Part shown: positions 1-7,040 of the stretch, in pieces | Numbering within the stretch: the stretch's first letter is position 1 | How the letters are laid out: every line of letters starts with the position of its first letter | Source: Campylobacter sp. | GTDB taxonomy: Bacteria; Campylobacterota; Campylobacteria; Campylobacterales; Campylobacteraceae | Assembly (NCBI GenBank): GCA_024680445.1 | Contig: JAILCJ010000008.1 | Location: 1 to 8,959 of the forward strand | Direction: 5' to 3' | Length of the DNA stretch: 8,959 bases | Notes under the pieces: generated by a model | Seen by the model: only the letters and a program-made list of their open reading frames with translations | Told to the model about the DNA's origin: nothing | The model's database searches: none | Translations under genes and position numbers: made by a program

Positions 1-15
1 TTAAATTAAGGATTA

Positions 16-54
16 AAAAGTTTGGCTTTGAGAATTTAAAATTTCAAAGCCAAA
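16..54 (-). terminator. Rho-independent terminator of the small lipoprotein gene
   Basis: A perfect 11-bp inverted repeat (21-31 with 44-54, arm TTTGGCTTTGA) encloses a 12-base AT-rich loop. Read on the minus strand, the stem is followed directly by CTTTTTAA, the expected U tract. On the plus strand no T run follows, so it acts only leftward. It lies 39 bases past the stop codon of the small minus-strand gene at 94-198 and so terminates that short transcript. The first 15 bases of the window show nothing else. Confidence 0.8.
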
Positions 55-93
55 AATAATAAAAATTCTATAAAAATCTAAAATTTTTGCATT

Positions 94-198
94 TTATCTT
101 GTTGAGCGATAAAGAGGATGTTGGTAGTCATTTTTCTCACAAGCACTGAAATTTAGGGCTATAAAGAATAAGACTGCCAAGAAAATTATCTTTTTCAT
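94..198 (-). CDS. Small putative lipoprotein (34 aa)
   Basis: This short gene encodes a 34-residue peptide. It begins MKKII, has a hydrophobic stretch at about residues 4-17, and reaches Cys20 in the context NFSAC. That is the layout of a signal peptidase II lipoprotein, although Phe replaces the usual Leu at -3 of the lipobox. The mature part would be only 15 residues (Cys-Glu-Lys, ending PLYRSTR). AAGGG at 206-210 is 7 bases upstream of the chosen ATG (196-198); another in-frame ATG sits directly before it (199-201) but would be only 4 bases from that site. The gene has its own extended -10 promoter and a strong terminator, which argues that it is real and monocistronic. The mature end carries a PLY that faintly recalls the LptM/YifL lipoproteins of the LPS-assembly machine (Cys then KGPLY); that similarity is too short to name it. 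Product likely anchored in the inner or outer membrane; function unknown. Confidence 0.7.
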   Translation of the reverse strand: MKKIIFLAVLFFIALNFSACEKNDYQHPLYRSTR

Positions 199-226
199 CA
201 TTATTCCCTTTAAAAATTTTTGGGCG

Positions 227-235
227 ATTATATCA
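227..235 (-). promoter_or_regulatory. Extended -10 promoter for the small lipoprotein gene
   Basis: On the minus strand the sequence reads TGATATAAT, a perfect extended -10 (TGn-TATAAT), a form common in Campylobacter sigma-70 promoters, which often lack a clear -35. Transcription would start near 220, giving a leader of about 20 bases with the AAGGG site at 206-210 before the ATG. It lies in the intergenic space shared with the divergent dnaX gene. Confidence 0.65.
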
Positions 236-241
236 AAAATT

Positions 242-247
242 TATACT
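242..247 (+). promoter_or_regulatory. Possible -10 element for dnaX
   Basis: TATACT in an AT-rich stretch, followed by a T run, lies 41 bases before the TTG start and is the best plus-strand -10 candidate in this intergenic region. There is no convincing -35. TAAAAT at 256-261, preceded by a T tract and G, is an alternative. The dnaX transcript must start here or further left outside the window, since the neighbouring gene is divergent. Confidence 0.3.
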
Positions 248-277
248 ATTTTTTGTAAAATAAAATTTTTTATTAAA

Positions 278-282
278 AAGGA
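278..282 (+). promoter_or_regulatory. Ribosome binding site of dnaX, fixing a TTG start
   Basis: AAGGA ends 6 bases before TTG at 289-291. No ATG or GTG near this site gives a protein starting at the conserved LALKYRPRNF motif of DnaX, so the spacing supports TTG as the true start codon. Confidence 0.7.
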
Positions 283-288
283 AAACAC

Positions 289-2331
289 TTGCAAGCACTA
301 GCACTCAAATACCGCCCACGAAATTTTGACGAACTTATAGGTCAAACCGCCGTTAGCAAAAGCCTAACTCATGCGCTTAGCGAAGGCAGAATCGGTCATG
401 CTTATCTTTTTTCTGGACTTCGTGGTAGTGGCAAAACTTCTAGTGCGAGAATTTTTTCAAAGGCCCTTGTTTGCGATCACGGACCGACTCCAAGACCTTG
501 CGAAGTTTGCCCAAACTGCATAATGGCAAATGAAAACCGCCATATGGATATCATCGAAATGGACGCTGCAAGCCATAGAAAAATCGACGATATTAGGGAG
601 CTGATAGAACAAACCAAGTACGCCCCAGCTTGTGCTAGATATAAAATTTTTATCATAGATGAAGTGCATATGCTAACAAAAGAGGCATTTAACGCTCTTT
701 TAAAAACCCTCGAAGAACCGCCTGAATATGTCAAATTTATACTTGCTACGACAGATCCGCTTAAACTGCCAACGACGGTTTTATCAAGAACTCAACATTT
801 TCGTTTTAAACAAATCAGCAAATTTAATGTAGTCAAACATTTGCAATTTATCCTAAGTAAAGAAGGCATAGAGTACGAAAACGAAGCCTTAGAAATCCTT
901 GCAAGAACTGGTTCTGGCTCACTTCGCGACACCCTAACCTTGCTTGATCAAGCCATTATTTACGGCACAGACAAGATAACCCAAGCAAATGTTGCAAGCA
1001 TGCTCGGACTTCTTGATCCAAGCCGAATCGAAGAGATCCTTGCCACGGTTATAAATTTGGATCGCCAAAAATTATGCAAAATCATAGCCGAACTAGAAAA
1101 CTATGATCCAGAAATGATAATCGACGAACTCATAGCCAATCTAAAAGAAAAATTCCTAAGCTCAAATATGCAATTTTCCTTGCTTGTTTATGAGAGATTT
1201 TTTAGGATTTTAGCACAAGCAAAGGGCATGTTAAACACAACAAGTGACAATGCTTTTGTGCTTAGCATTATGCTTTTTATGATGATGGAGGCATTAAATT
1301 TTCAAAACATAGACGACGCTATAAATGAGACAAAAAAGCAAAGTACAAATTCAAATGTCAGCACAAATGAAAGCAAAAAAATAAATCCAAATTTGATGTT
1401 AAATCCGCAAGATCAAAGCCAAAATTCAAATAAAAGCCAAAATTTAAGCGATTTTTCAAAAGATACAACCATAAATGACAAAGATGAAGTTATAAACGAT
1501 AACGCCAAAAATTTAGGCGATTTAAACAAAAAAACTATCGCAAAAAAAGAGAATTTAAACAATGATGCAGAAATTTTGGCACACGATGTAGCCGCTATCG
1601 CTGTAAAACAAAGCGAAAAAAGTTCGCAAAAACAAGAAAGCGAAGAGGCAAAAAATTCGCAAAATGATTTGGAGTTCTTAGCCCAAAAAGAAAAATATGA
1701 GAATTTTTTAAGCAAAATTTATGATAGAGATTATGAACTTGGAGAGTGTTTTAAAAGAAGTGTCAAATTTGTAAGCTTTAAAAATTATAAACTAAGTCTT
1801 ATATCGCCTGCTGATGGGGACGATAGAGAAATGCTAATCCAAAAATTTGCTATCATCAACGGCATTAGCAAAGAAATTTTTGGCAAAAAAACATTAATAG
1901 TCGTGCAAAAAATAGACGAACAAGATAGCCACGAAGCAAAAAACAGCGATAAGCAAGAATTTGATAGCAAAAAAGATGAAAATTCGCAAAAAGGCGATTT
2001 TATTCAAAATGTTCAAAACGATGCAAACATACAAGGTCAAAATACCCAAGAAAATACAAGCGAAGCAAAAGATCAAATTTCAAACGAGCAAGACAAAAAT
2101 TCACAAAAATTAAACGAACAAAGCGAAAATTTAGACATTGATCTTGGCGATGAACTTGATTTTTTAAAAGCAAACAAAGCCATGCCAAAAGTAAAATCCA
2201 AAACAAAACAAATCCCTAGCTTACTCGATCTAAACAACGGCAAAAGCGAGAATCAACTCGAAATACAAAGGCAAAATTCCATTTTAAAAGAAGCTTCGGC
2301 ACTTTTTGGCGAACCAAGAATTGAGCAATAA
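289..2331 (+). CDS. dnaX: DNA polymerase III subunit gamma/tau (clamp loader ATPase)
   Basis: DnaX is the ATPase of the clamp loader that places the beta sliding clamp on primed DNA. The 680-residue product (E. coli tau is 643) starts with the family hallmark KYRPRNFDELIGQ. The Walker A is GLRGSGKT (43-50). A zinc site has Cys62, Cys71, Cys74 and Cys77. The Walker B is FIIDEVH (121-127), followed by the DnaX signature LLKTLEEPP (137-145), sensor 1 ATTD (153-156), SRT arginine finger (166-168) and sensor 2 SLRDTLTLLDQ (211-221). The core and collar end near residue 340. Beyond it are two low-complexity polar linkers (about 345-460 and 542-640) around a compact segment (about 462-540), which probably corresponds to a tau-type C-terminal domain, and a short conserved-looking tail (641-680). 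The start is TTG with a well-placed AAGGA. A slippery heptamer at 1332-1338 could give a short gamma-like form. It seems to be monocistronic, with the next operon having its own promoter. Confidence 0.96.
   Translation: MQALALKYRPRNFDELIGQTAVSKSLTHALSEGRIGHAYLFSGLRGSGKTSSARIFSKALVCDHGPTPRPCEVCPNCIMANENRHMDIIEMDAASHRKIDDIRELIEQTKYAPACARYKIFIIDEVHMLTKEAFNALLKTLEEPPEYVKFILATTDPLKLPTTVLSRTQHFRFKQISKFNVVKHLQFILSKEGIEYENEALEILARTGSGSLRDTLTLLDQAIIYGTDKITQANVASMLGLLDPSRIEEILATVINLDRQKLCKIIAELENYDPEMIIDELIANLKEKFLSSNMQFSLLVYERFFRILAQAKGMLNTTSDNAFVLSIMLFMMMEALNFQNIDDAINETKKQSTNSNVSTNESKKINPNLMLNPQDQSQNSNKSQNLSDFSKDTTINDKDEVINDNAKNLGDLNKKTIAKKENLNNDAEILAHDVAAIAVKQSEKSSQKQESEEAKNSQNDLEFLAQKEKYENFLSKIYDRDYELGECFKRSVKFVSFKNYKLSLISPADGDDREMLIQKFAIINGISKEIFGKKTLIVVQKIDEQDSHEAKNSDKQEFDSKKDENSQKGDFIQNVQNDANIQGQNTQENTSEAKDQISNEQDKNSQKLNEQSENLDIDLGDELDFLKANKAMPKVKSKTKQIPSLLDLNNGKSENQLEIQRQNSILKEASALFGEPRIEQ
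1332..1338 (+). promoter_or_regulatory. Candidate -1 frameshift heptamer in dnaX
   Basis: A AAA AAG lies in the zero frame across codons 348-350 (Thr-Lys-Lys), just after the clamp-loader core. It is the same heptamer that E. coli dnaX uses to make gamma. A -1 slip would add ten residues (AKYKFKCQHK) and stop at TGA 1368-1370, giving a 360-residue product. No strong downstream hairpin is visible, and the nearest GGAGG (about 1287-1291) is some 40 bases upstream, too far to act as the E. coli stimulator does. Runs of A are common in this Lys-rich linker, so chance is a real alternative. Confidence 0.3.
1618..2112 (+). repeat. Degenerate NSQ-type repeats in the dnaX linkers
   Basis: The motif Lys/Glu-Asn/Ser-Ser-Gln-Lys/Asn recurs at residues 444-449 (KSSQKQ), 455-460 (KNSQND), 564-569 (ENSQKG) and 603-608 (KNSQKL). 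The DNA is also similar (AATTCGCAAAA or close variants). The copies are irregularly spaced and lie on both sides of the 462-540 domain. They suggest linker growth by slippage or short duplications in AT-rich DNA, but may be only compositional bias. Confidence 0.4.
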
Positions 2332-2398
2332 ATTTAAAAATGCCTAATTTAGAGCATTTGTAAACATATATTTTATTCACTAAAAAATTTTAAAAAAC

Positions 2399-2448
2399 AA
2401 GGCAAATTTATCTAAAATTTTATTATTTTTAAATATAATATTTGCCTT
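2399..2448 (+). repeat. Inverted repeat framing the wzz operon promoter
   Basis: AAGGCAAAT (2399-2407) and ATTTGCCTT (2440-2448) are perfect 9-bp inverted copies, 32 bases apart, with a centre-to-centre distance of 41 bp (close to four helical turns). The right arm begins immediately after the TATAAT at 2434-2439 and the left arm lies near -45. It could be a pair of regulator half-sites, or a long-loop hairpin ending the dnaX transcript. The 32-base loop and the lack of a solid T tract after it make a terminator less likely. Confidence 0.4.
2434..2439 (+). promoter_or_regulatory. -10 element of the wzz-rfb operon promoter
   Basis: A perfect TATAAT sits in T-rich DNA (TTTTATTATTTTTAAA just upstream), the usual Campylobacter arrangement without a clear -35. 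Transcription would start at about 2446, leaving a leader of about 24 bases that carries AAAGGA (2459-2464) 5 bases before the ATG at 2470. All five downstream genes overlap, so this promoter probably drives the whole polysaccharide operon. Confidence 0.55.
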
Positions 2449-2469
2449 ATTTATCTTCAAAGGAAAAAA

Positions 2470-3615
2470 ATGAACGAAAATTTGCAAAATCAAAATGACG
2501 ATATGATAGATCTACGCGAAATTTTTAAAATGTTTTACAATGAGAGAAAATTTATACTTATTTTCTCACTTGTATTTGCAGTACTTGGCTTGCTTTACTC
2601 ACTTAGCAAAACACCGGTTTATGAAGCAAGAGCTTTGATAGAAATGGGAACTTTTGGTGATAAACCTATAGAAAATAGTTCCTTAATGAGGGATAGAGTA
2701 AGCTACGCATTTAAGGCATTTGAGGATATGATAAGTGGTGAAGACCTAAAAAATGGTGCTATTTATAAAGTAGAACTTATAGAGCCGGATAAAGGCAAGA
2801 AAAAAACAGCAAAGGACACAACCATCGATCCAGACGATAAAAAAGTTGAACAAAACTTTCTTAAAATCACAGCTCGCGGTTTTGATCGTGAAAAATTAGC
2901 AGACAAAACAAAAGAAGTATTAGAATTTGTAAAAAACGAAGAACAAACAAAGATAGAAAAAGAAAAACTGCTTAAAAATATTAGCATAAAAGATACCGAA
3001 TACAAAATAAAATATAACAATGAAGTCAATGCAAGCTTAGTTAAAGAAAAAATAAAAATCATAAAAGAACAAAAAATTCCAAATATCGATGATAAAATCA
3101 AACTTTTAAATTCTTCTATCGCAGATACTCAAAATCAAATAAATCAAAATGAACAAAATTTAGCAACCTATCTACAAAGTTTAAAAACTTCAAACAAAGT
3201 TGATCCAAATTTGCTAGTTATGTTAAATTCAAATATTTCAAATACTCAAAATTTCATCACTTCTTTAAAGGATAAAATTTTGGATATTCAAAATAAACTA
3301 ATTACCTTAGAACAACAAAAAAACGATTTAACTACTATGGCAACGCATTTAGAAACTGACTTAAATGTTGTCCTACCAAAACGCACGGCAGATTTACAAA
3401 ACAATTTGGTCAGAACAAAATTTTATCTAGACAAAGAAGTAAAATTTGCTAAATTTGCTGGTGGTGTATCTGTAGGTAATAAAAATATAGGAAAAGGCAT
3501 GATTATTATCGTGCCTATAGCTTTTGGTGTTGGACTTATTTTAGCGCTTATCATAGCTCCATTTAGACAAATGGTAAAAAGTATAAAAGCAGAAAAAAAT
3601 AAGGGGGAAATATGA
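2470..3615 (+). CDS. Wzz-like polysaccharide chain-length regulator
   Basis: The 381-residue protein has the topology of polysaccharide co-polymerases (Wzz family). It has a short cytoplasmic N-terminus with the family-like [19 protein letters not shown] (11-29), a first membrane segment (about 28-46), and a large periplasmic domain with long coiled-coil-forming Asn/Gln/Lys-rich helices (about 150-320). A second membrane segment follows (about 343-364), then a short basic cytoplasmic tail. Such proteins oligomerise in the inner membrane and set the modal length of O-antigen or similar chains made by Wzy. The post-TM1 motif with Tyr51-Glu-Ala-Arg-Ala is typical. A strongly charged insert (about 107-126, KGKKKTAK then DPDD) is unusual, and the Pro-rich motif often seen before the second membrane segment is not evident. 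It is first in the operon and its stop overlaps the rfbA start (ATGA). No cytoplasmic tyrosine kinase domain is attached. Confidence 0.8.
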   Translation: MNENLQNQNDDMIDLREIFKMFYNERKFILIFSLVFAVLGLLYSLSKTPVYEARALIEMGTFGDKPIENSSLMRDRVSYAFKAFEDMISGEDLKNGAIYKVELIEPDKGKKKTAKDTTIDPDDKKVEQNFLKITARGFDREKLADKTKEVLEFVKNEEQTKIEKEKLLKNISIKDTEYKIKYNNEVNASLVKEKIKIIKEQKIPNIDDKIKLLNSSIADTQNQINQNEQNLATYLQSLKTSNKVDPNLLVMLNSNISNTQNFITSLKDKILDIQNKLITLEQQKNDLTTMATHLETDLNVVLPKRTADLQNNLVRTKFYLDKEVKFAKFAGGVSVGNKNIGKGMIIIVPIAFGVGLILALIIAPFRQMVKSIKAEKNKGEI

Positions 3616-4493
3616 AAGGTATAATTTTAGCAGGTGGTAGTGGTACGAGGCTTTATCCTATAACAAAAGGCGTTAGCAAACAACTTTTACCTATATATGA
3701 TAAGCCTATGATTTATTATCCTATCTCGGTGCTAATGCTTGCTGGGATTCGTGAAATTCTCATCATCACAACACCACAAGATCAAGCAAATTTTAAAGCA
3801 CTTTTGGGTGATGGTAGCGAGCTTGGACTTAAATTTTCTTATGTTATTCAGCCTAGCCCTGATGGCTTAGCCCAGGCTTTTATACTTGGTGAAGAGTTTT
3901 TAGGTGGCGATGATGCGTGTTTGGTTTTGGGGGACAATATCTTTTATGGGCATGGTTTTAGCCAGCTTTTAGCAAAAAGCATAAAAAATGTTAAAGATGA
4001 AAACAAGGCTACTGTTTTTGGCTACTATGTAAAAGACCCTGAACGTTATGGCGTGGCTGAATTTGATGAAAACTCAAACGTCATATCCATAGAAGAAAAA
4101 CCGCAAAATCCAAAGTCAAACTATGCCGTGGTGGGGCTATATTTTTACCCAAATGATGTGGTAAAAAAAGCAAAAGCCGTTAAACCAAGCGCTAGGGGAG
4201 AGTTAGAGATCACTACTTTAAATAGCGACTATCTAAATGAAAATCGCTTGAAAGTCGAGCTAATGGGGCGTGGCTTTGCGTGGCTAGATACTGGCACGCA
4301 TGAATCGCTTTTAGAGGCTAGCTCTTTTATACAAACCATACAAAATCGCCAGTCACTAAAAGTAGCCTGCCTAGAAGAGATAGCCTTTAGTCTAGGCTAT
4401 ATAAACAAAGAAGAGCTTTTAGCCCTTGCCGAGCCGCTTAAAAAGAACGAGTATGGCAAATATCTAATAAATCTTGCAAAGGGCATGAAATGA
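3612..4493 (+). CDS. rfbA: Glucose-1-phosphate thymidylyltransferase
   Basis: RfbA (RmlA) joins glucose-1-phosphate and dTTP to give dTDP-glucose and pyrophosphate, the first step of dTDP-L-rhamnose synthesis in the cytoplasm. The 293-residue length is normal for the family. The nucleotide-binding loop GGSGTR (8-13) is followed by [20 protein letters not shown] (18-37), GLAQAF (85-90), the metal-binding GDNIFYG with Asp108 (107-113), EEKP (161-164), GELEITTLN (196-204) and [13 protein letters not shown] with the second metal Asp226 (224-236). All key residues look intact. AAGGGGG at 3601-3607 is a strong ribosome site 4 bases before the ATG, and the start overlaps the wzz stop by 4 bases, so the two are probably translationally coupled. 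Confidence 0.97.
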   Translation: MKGIILAGGSGTRLYPITKGVSKQLLPIYDKPMIYYPISVLMLAGIREILIITTPQDQANFKALLGDGSELGLKFSYVIQPSPDGLAQAFILGEEFLGGDDACLVLGDNIFYGHGFSQLLAKSIKNVKDENKATVFGYYVKDPERYGVAEFDENSNVISIEEKPQNPKSNYAVVGLYFYPNDVVKKAKAVKPSARGELEITTLNSDYLNENRLKVELMGRGFAWLDTGTHESLLEASSFIQTIQNRQSLKVACLEEIAFSLGYINKEELLALAEPLKKNEYGKYLINLAKGMK

Positions 4494-5074
4494 AATTTGT
4501 CAGCACACAAATCCCTGATGTAGTCATATGCGAACCTGTCGTTTTTGGAGATGATAGGGGGTATTTTGTAGAGACATTTAGGGCAGATAAGTTAGCCGAG
4601 TTTTTAGGATATGAAATCAAATTTTGTCAAGATAATGAATCAAAAAGTTCACTTGGAGTACTTAGGGGTTTGCATTTTCAGTTGCCACCATACGCACAAA
4701 CTAAGCTTGTTAGGGTTATAAAAGGTAGGGTTATAGATGTGGCGGTTGATATTCGCCTTGGTTCGCCTACTTTTGGTAAATTTGTTGCTACCGAACTAAG
4801 CGATCAAAACAAACGCCAACTTCTCATACCTCGTGGTTTTGCACATGGATTTTTGGTGCTTGAAAATGATAGCATTTTTGCATACAAAGTAGATAGCTAC
4901 TATAATAAAGACTGTGATCGTGGCATAGCATACGATGATGCTGATATCGCTATAGACTGGGCTAGTTTTGGCATAAGCAAAGATAAGCTAAATCTTTCAG
5001 AAAAAGACACCAAACAACCTAGCCTTGCAAATGCAAAAGAACTCTTTGATATAAGCGTGAATTACTATGCTTAG
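4490..5074 (+). CDS. rfbC: dTDP-4-dehydrorhamnose 3,5-epimerase
   Basis: RfbC (RmlC) epimerises carbons 3 and 5 of dTDP-4-keto-6-deoxyglucose, the third step of the rhamnose pathway. The 194-residue cupin has [10 protein letters not shown] (21-30), [19 protein letters not shown] (46-64) with the catalytic base His62, and the conserved [15 protein letters not shown] stretch (75-89). It also has [11 protein letters not shown] (111-121) and FAYKVDSYY (130-138), which carries the candidate active-site tyrosines. The C-terminal region after 160 is more variable. AAAGGG at 4478-4483 is 6 bases before the ATG, and the start overlaps the rfbA stop as ATGA. The stop lies inside the rfbD start region (8-base overlap). 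Confidence 0.96.
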   Translation: MKFVSTQIPDVVICEPVVFGDDRGYFVETFRADKLAEFLGYEIKFCQDNESKSSLGVLRGLHFQLPPYAQTKLVRVIKGRVIDVAVDIRLGSPTFGKFVATELSDQNKRQLLIPRGFAHGFLVLENDSIFAYKVDSYYNKDCDRGIAYDDADIAIDWASFGISKDKLNLSEKDTKQPSLANAKELFDISVNYYA

Positions 5075-5936
5075 GATTTTAATCACCGGTGCAAATGGGC
5101 AATTGGGCAGCGAATTTAAAGACTTGGAAAATTCTAGCGAATATGAATTTTACTTTGCTAGTCATGATGAGCTAGATATCACAGACCAAAAAGGCGTAGA
5201 AGCTTTTTTTGGTAAAAACAAATTTGATGCTCTCATCAACTGTGCTGCATATACAGCTGTAGATAAGGCTGAAGATGAAGCAGAGCTTGCCTTTGATATC
5301 AACGAAAAAGGTGCTAGAAACTTAGCTCTCATAGCCAAAGAAAAAGGCATAAAATTTTTACATATTTCTACTGATTATGTTTTTGGTGGAGATTCGCCTA
5401 TCCCTTATACACCAAGCGACAAAACAGCTCCAAAAGGCGTATATGGCAAGTCTAAACTAGCTGGCGAAAATGAAATTTTACGCATATCACCTGCAAATTC
5501 GGCTATCATTAGAATATCGTGGCTATATGGGACGCACGGCAAAAATTTTGTCAAAACCATGCTAAATTTGGCTTCGCAAAGAGATAAACTAAATGTTGTT
5601 TATGATCAAGTTGGCTCTCCAACCTATGCTAGGGATCTTGCCCTTGCTTTATTAAAAATGGCAAAAAGTATTTCAAACATAAAAACACAAATTTATCATT
5701 ATGCCAACGAAGGCGTGACTAGCTGGTATGATATGGCACAAGAGATTATGAATTTTGCAAATTTAAAATGCCAAATTTTGCCTATTCGCTCACACGAGTA
5801 TCCATCAAAGGCTACCCGCCCAGCATTTAGCGTCCTTGATAAGGCTGATATCAAACGCGATTTTGAGCTCATCGTGCCGCACTGGCGAGCTAGCCTTGGC
5901 GAGTGTATAAAGATTTTAGGAAACAAAAATGCATAA
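5067..5936 (+). CDS. rfbD: dTDP-4-dehydrorhamnose reductase
   Basis: RfbD (RmlD) reduces dTDP-4-dehydro-L-rhamnose with NAD(P)H to dTDP-L-rhamnose, the last step of the pathway. The 289-residue short-chain dehydrogenase fold protein opens with the nucleotide-binding GANGQLGS (8-15). It continues with NCAAYTAVDKAEDE (58-71), HISTDYVFGG (99-108) with catalytic Thr102, and YGKSKLAGE (126-134), giving the YxxxK pair Tyr126/Lys130. Conserved features such as RISWLYG and DQVGSPTYARDLA follow, as in the family. The start lies 8 bases inside rfbC and has only a poor ribosome site (AAGCG), so it probably depends on translational coupling with rfbC. Confidence 0.96.
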   Translation: MLRILITGANGQLGSEFKDLENSSEYEFYFASHDELDITDQKGVEAFFGKNKFDALINCAAYTAVDKAEDEAELAFDINEKGARNLALIAKEKGIKFLHISTDYVFGGDSPIPYTPSDKTAPKGVYGKSKLAGENEILRISPANSAIIRISWLYGTHGKNFVKTMLNLASQRDKLNVVYDQVGSPTYARDLALALLKMAKSISNIKTQIYHYANEGVTSWYDMAQEIMNFANLKCQILPIRSHEYPSKATRPAFSVLDKADIKRDFELIVPHWRASLGECIKILGNKNA

Positions 5937-6945
5937 AAATATCTTAGTTACCGGCTGTGCTGGGTTTATCGGATCAAATTTCGTGCCGTATTTTTTAGAA
6001 AAATATCCTGAGTATAATGTTATAAATTTAGATTTGCTTACTTATGCTGGCAACCTAGAAAATCTAAAAGAAGTCGAAAATAATCCAAGATATAAATTTA
6101 TAAAAGGCGATATTTGCAATCGCGAATTAGTTGAGTTTATATTTGATGAATATGATATAAACGGCGTCATTCACTTTGCAGCCGAAAGCCATGTGGATAA
6201 CTCTATAAAAAATCCGGGCGTTTTTGTCCATACCAATGTTACAGGCACTTATACCTTGCTAAATGTAGCTAAGAATTTTTGGCTAAAAAAGCCATTTAAA
6301 TATGATGAAAAATATGAAAATGCGAGATTTCATCACATCTCAACAGATGAAGTATATGGCACACTTGGCGAGAGTGGCTATTTTAGCGAAACTACACCTT
6401 ATGCACCAAATTCGCCATATTCTGCAAGTAAGGCGTCTAGCGATATGCTAGTTAGAGCCTATCACGAAACTTTTGGGCTAAATACTATCACCACAAACTG
6501 CTCAAACAACTATGGCCCAAAACAACACGACGAAAAGCTTATCCCGACGATAATCCGCAATGCCCTAGCAAGCAAGCCTATCCCAATTTATGGCGATGGT
6601 AAAAATATCCGTGACTGGCTTTATGTGTTAGATCATTGCAAAGGCATAGACTTAGCCTATCATAAAGGCATAAATGGGCAAACTTATAACATAGGTGGAC
6701 GAAACGAACGAACAAATTTGCAAATAGCAAATAAAATTTGTGAAATTTTAGACACAAAAGTCCCTAAACAAAGCTCTTATGCCAAGCAAATCACCTTTGT
6801 AGAAGATAGAGCCGGCCACGATAGACGTTATGCTATAGACGCTACCAAAATTGAAAATGAACTTGGCTGGAAGGCTGATGAAAACTTTGATAGCGGGATA
6901 GTAAAGACTATAGAGTGGTATCTTGGAAAGTATAAAGCAAAATAA
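5929..6945 (+). CDS. rfbB: dTDP-glucose 4,6-dehydratase
   Basis: RfbB (RmlB) converts dTDP-glucose to dTDP-4-keto-6-deoxyglucose with tightly bound NAD, the second step of the pathway. The 338-residue extended SDR protein has GCAGFIGSNF (9-18), the Leu-Thr-Tyr-Ala-Gly-Asn family marker (37-42), HFAAESHVDNS (82-92), the catalytic Thr139-Asp140-Glu141 in STDEVYG, and PYSASK with Tyr164 and Lys168. NCSNNYGP and GDGKNIRDWLYVLDH match the sugar-binding region. AGGA at 5918-5921 is 7 bases before the ATG and the start overlaps the rfbD stop by 8 bases. The order A-C-D-B differs from the common enteric B-D-A-C. It is the last recognised gene of the operon; no terminator is visible after it, and its stop forms a TAATG with the next small ORF. 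Confidence 0.97.
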   Translation: MHKNILVTGCAGFIGSNFVPYFLEKYPEYNVINLDLLTYAGNLENLKEVENNPRYKFIKGDICNRELVEFIFDEYDINGVIHFAAESHVDNSIKNPGVFVHTNVTGTYTLLNVAKNFWLKKPFKYDEKYENARFHHISTDEVYGTLGESGYFSETTPYAPNSPYSASKASSDMLVRAYHETFGLNTITTNCSNNYGPKQHDEKLIPTIIRNALASKPIPIYGDGKNIRDWLYVLDHCKGIDLAYHKGINGQTYNIGGRNERTNLQIANKICEILDTKVPKQSSYAKQITFVEDRAGHDRRYAIDATKIENELGWKADENFDSGIVKTIEWYLGKYKAK

Positions 6946-7040
6946 TGAAAATAGATATTTTAAAGTCAAATTTTGTAAAAATATTGCAAATCGACGTTTT
7001 AATTAGATATAATTTTGCATTTTATTTAGGAAATGTGTAA
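6945..7040 (+). CDS. Possible 31-residue ORF bridging rfbB and the ATPase gene
   Basis: An ATG overlapping the rfbB stop (TAATG, 6943-6947) opens a 31-codon frame. Its own TAA overlaps the ATPase start codon (TAATG, 7038-7042). The peptide begins MKIDILKSNF and contains VKILQID. No good ribosome site precedes it apart from the GGAAAG at 6925-6930 in the end of rfbB, so it would need coupling with rfbB. The promoter of the next gene lies inside it. It may be a leader that couples translation from the polysaccharide operon into the defence-like genes, the remnant of a lost gene (KILQI resembles the first strand of many family 4 glycosyltransferases), or chance. No known family is recognised. 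Confidence 0.3.
   Translation: MKIDILKSNFVKILQIDVLIRYNFAFYLGNV
6984..7013 (+). promoter_or_regulatory. Promoter of the ATPase/RloB pair
   Basis: TTGCAA (6984-6989) and a perfect TATAAT (7008-7013) are 18 bases apart, a good sigma-70 spacing. Transcription would start near 7020, giving a leader of about 20 bases with AGGA at 7028-7031 placed 8 bases before the ATG at 7040. This suggests that the pair is transcribed on its own, although read-through from rfbB is possible because no terminator is seen between them. Confidence 0.6.

Noticed and set aside
1..20. Possible end of a gene at the left edge.
   Set aside because: Only a few bases with TAA triplets in AT-rich DNA; nothing can be supported.
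2338..2359. Short hairpin AAATGC/GCATTT after dnaX, considered as its terminator.
   Set aside because: Only 6 bp with a 10-base loop, mostly A-T pairs, and no T run follows.
2763..3101. Minus-strand open frame of 112 codons inside the wzz-like gene (and similar ones inside dnaX, rfb genes and the ATPase gene).
   Set aside because: They lie opposite well-supported genes, have Ser/Phe/Leu-rich content expected from antisense of Lys/Asn-rich codons, and lack promoters or ribosome sites.
3603..3607. G5 tract at the wzz/rfbA junction (also G5 runs near 3930 and 4557), considered as phase-variation tracts.
   Set aside because: Campylobacter contingency tracts are usually 8 or more G; these are too short to slip often, and the first one is explained as a ribosome binding site.
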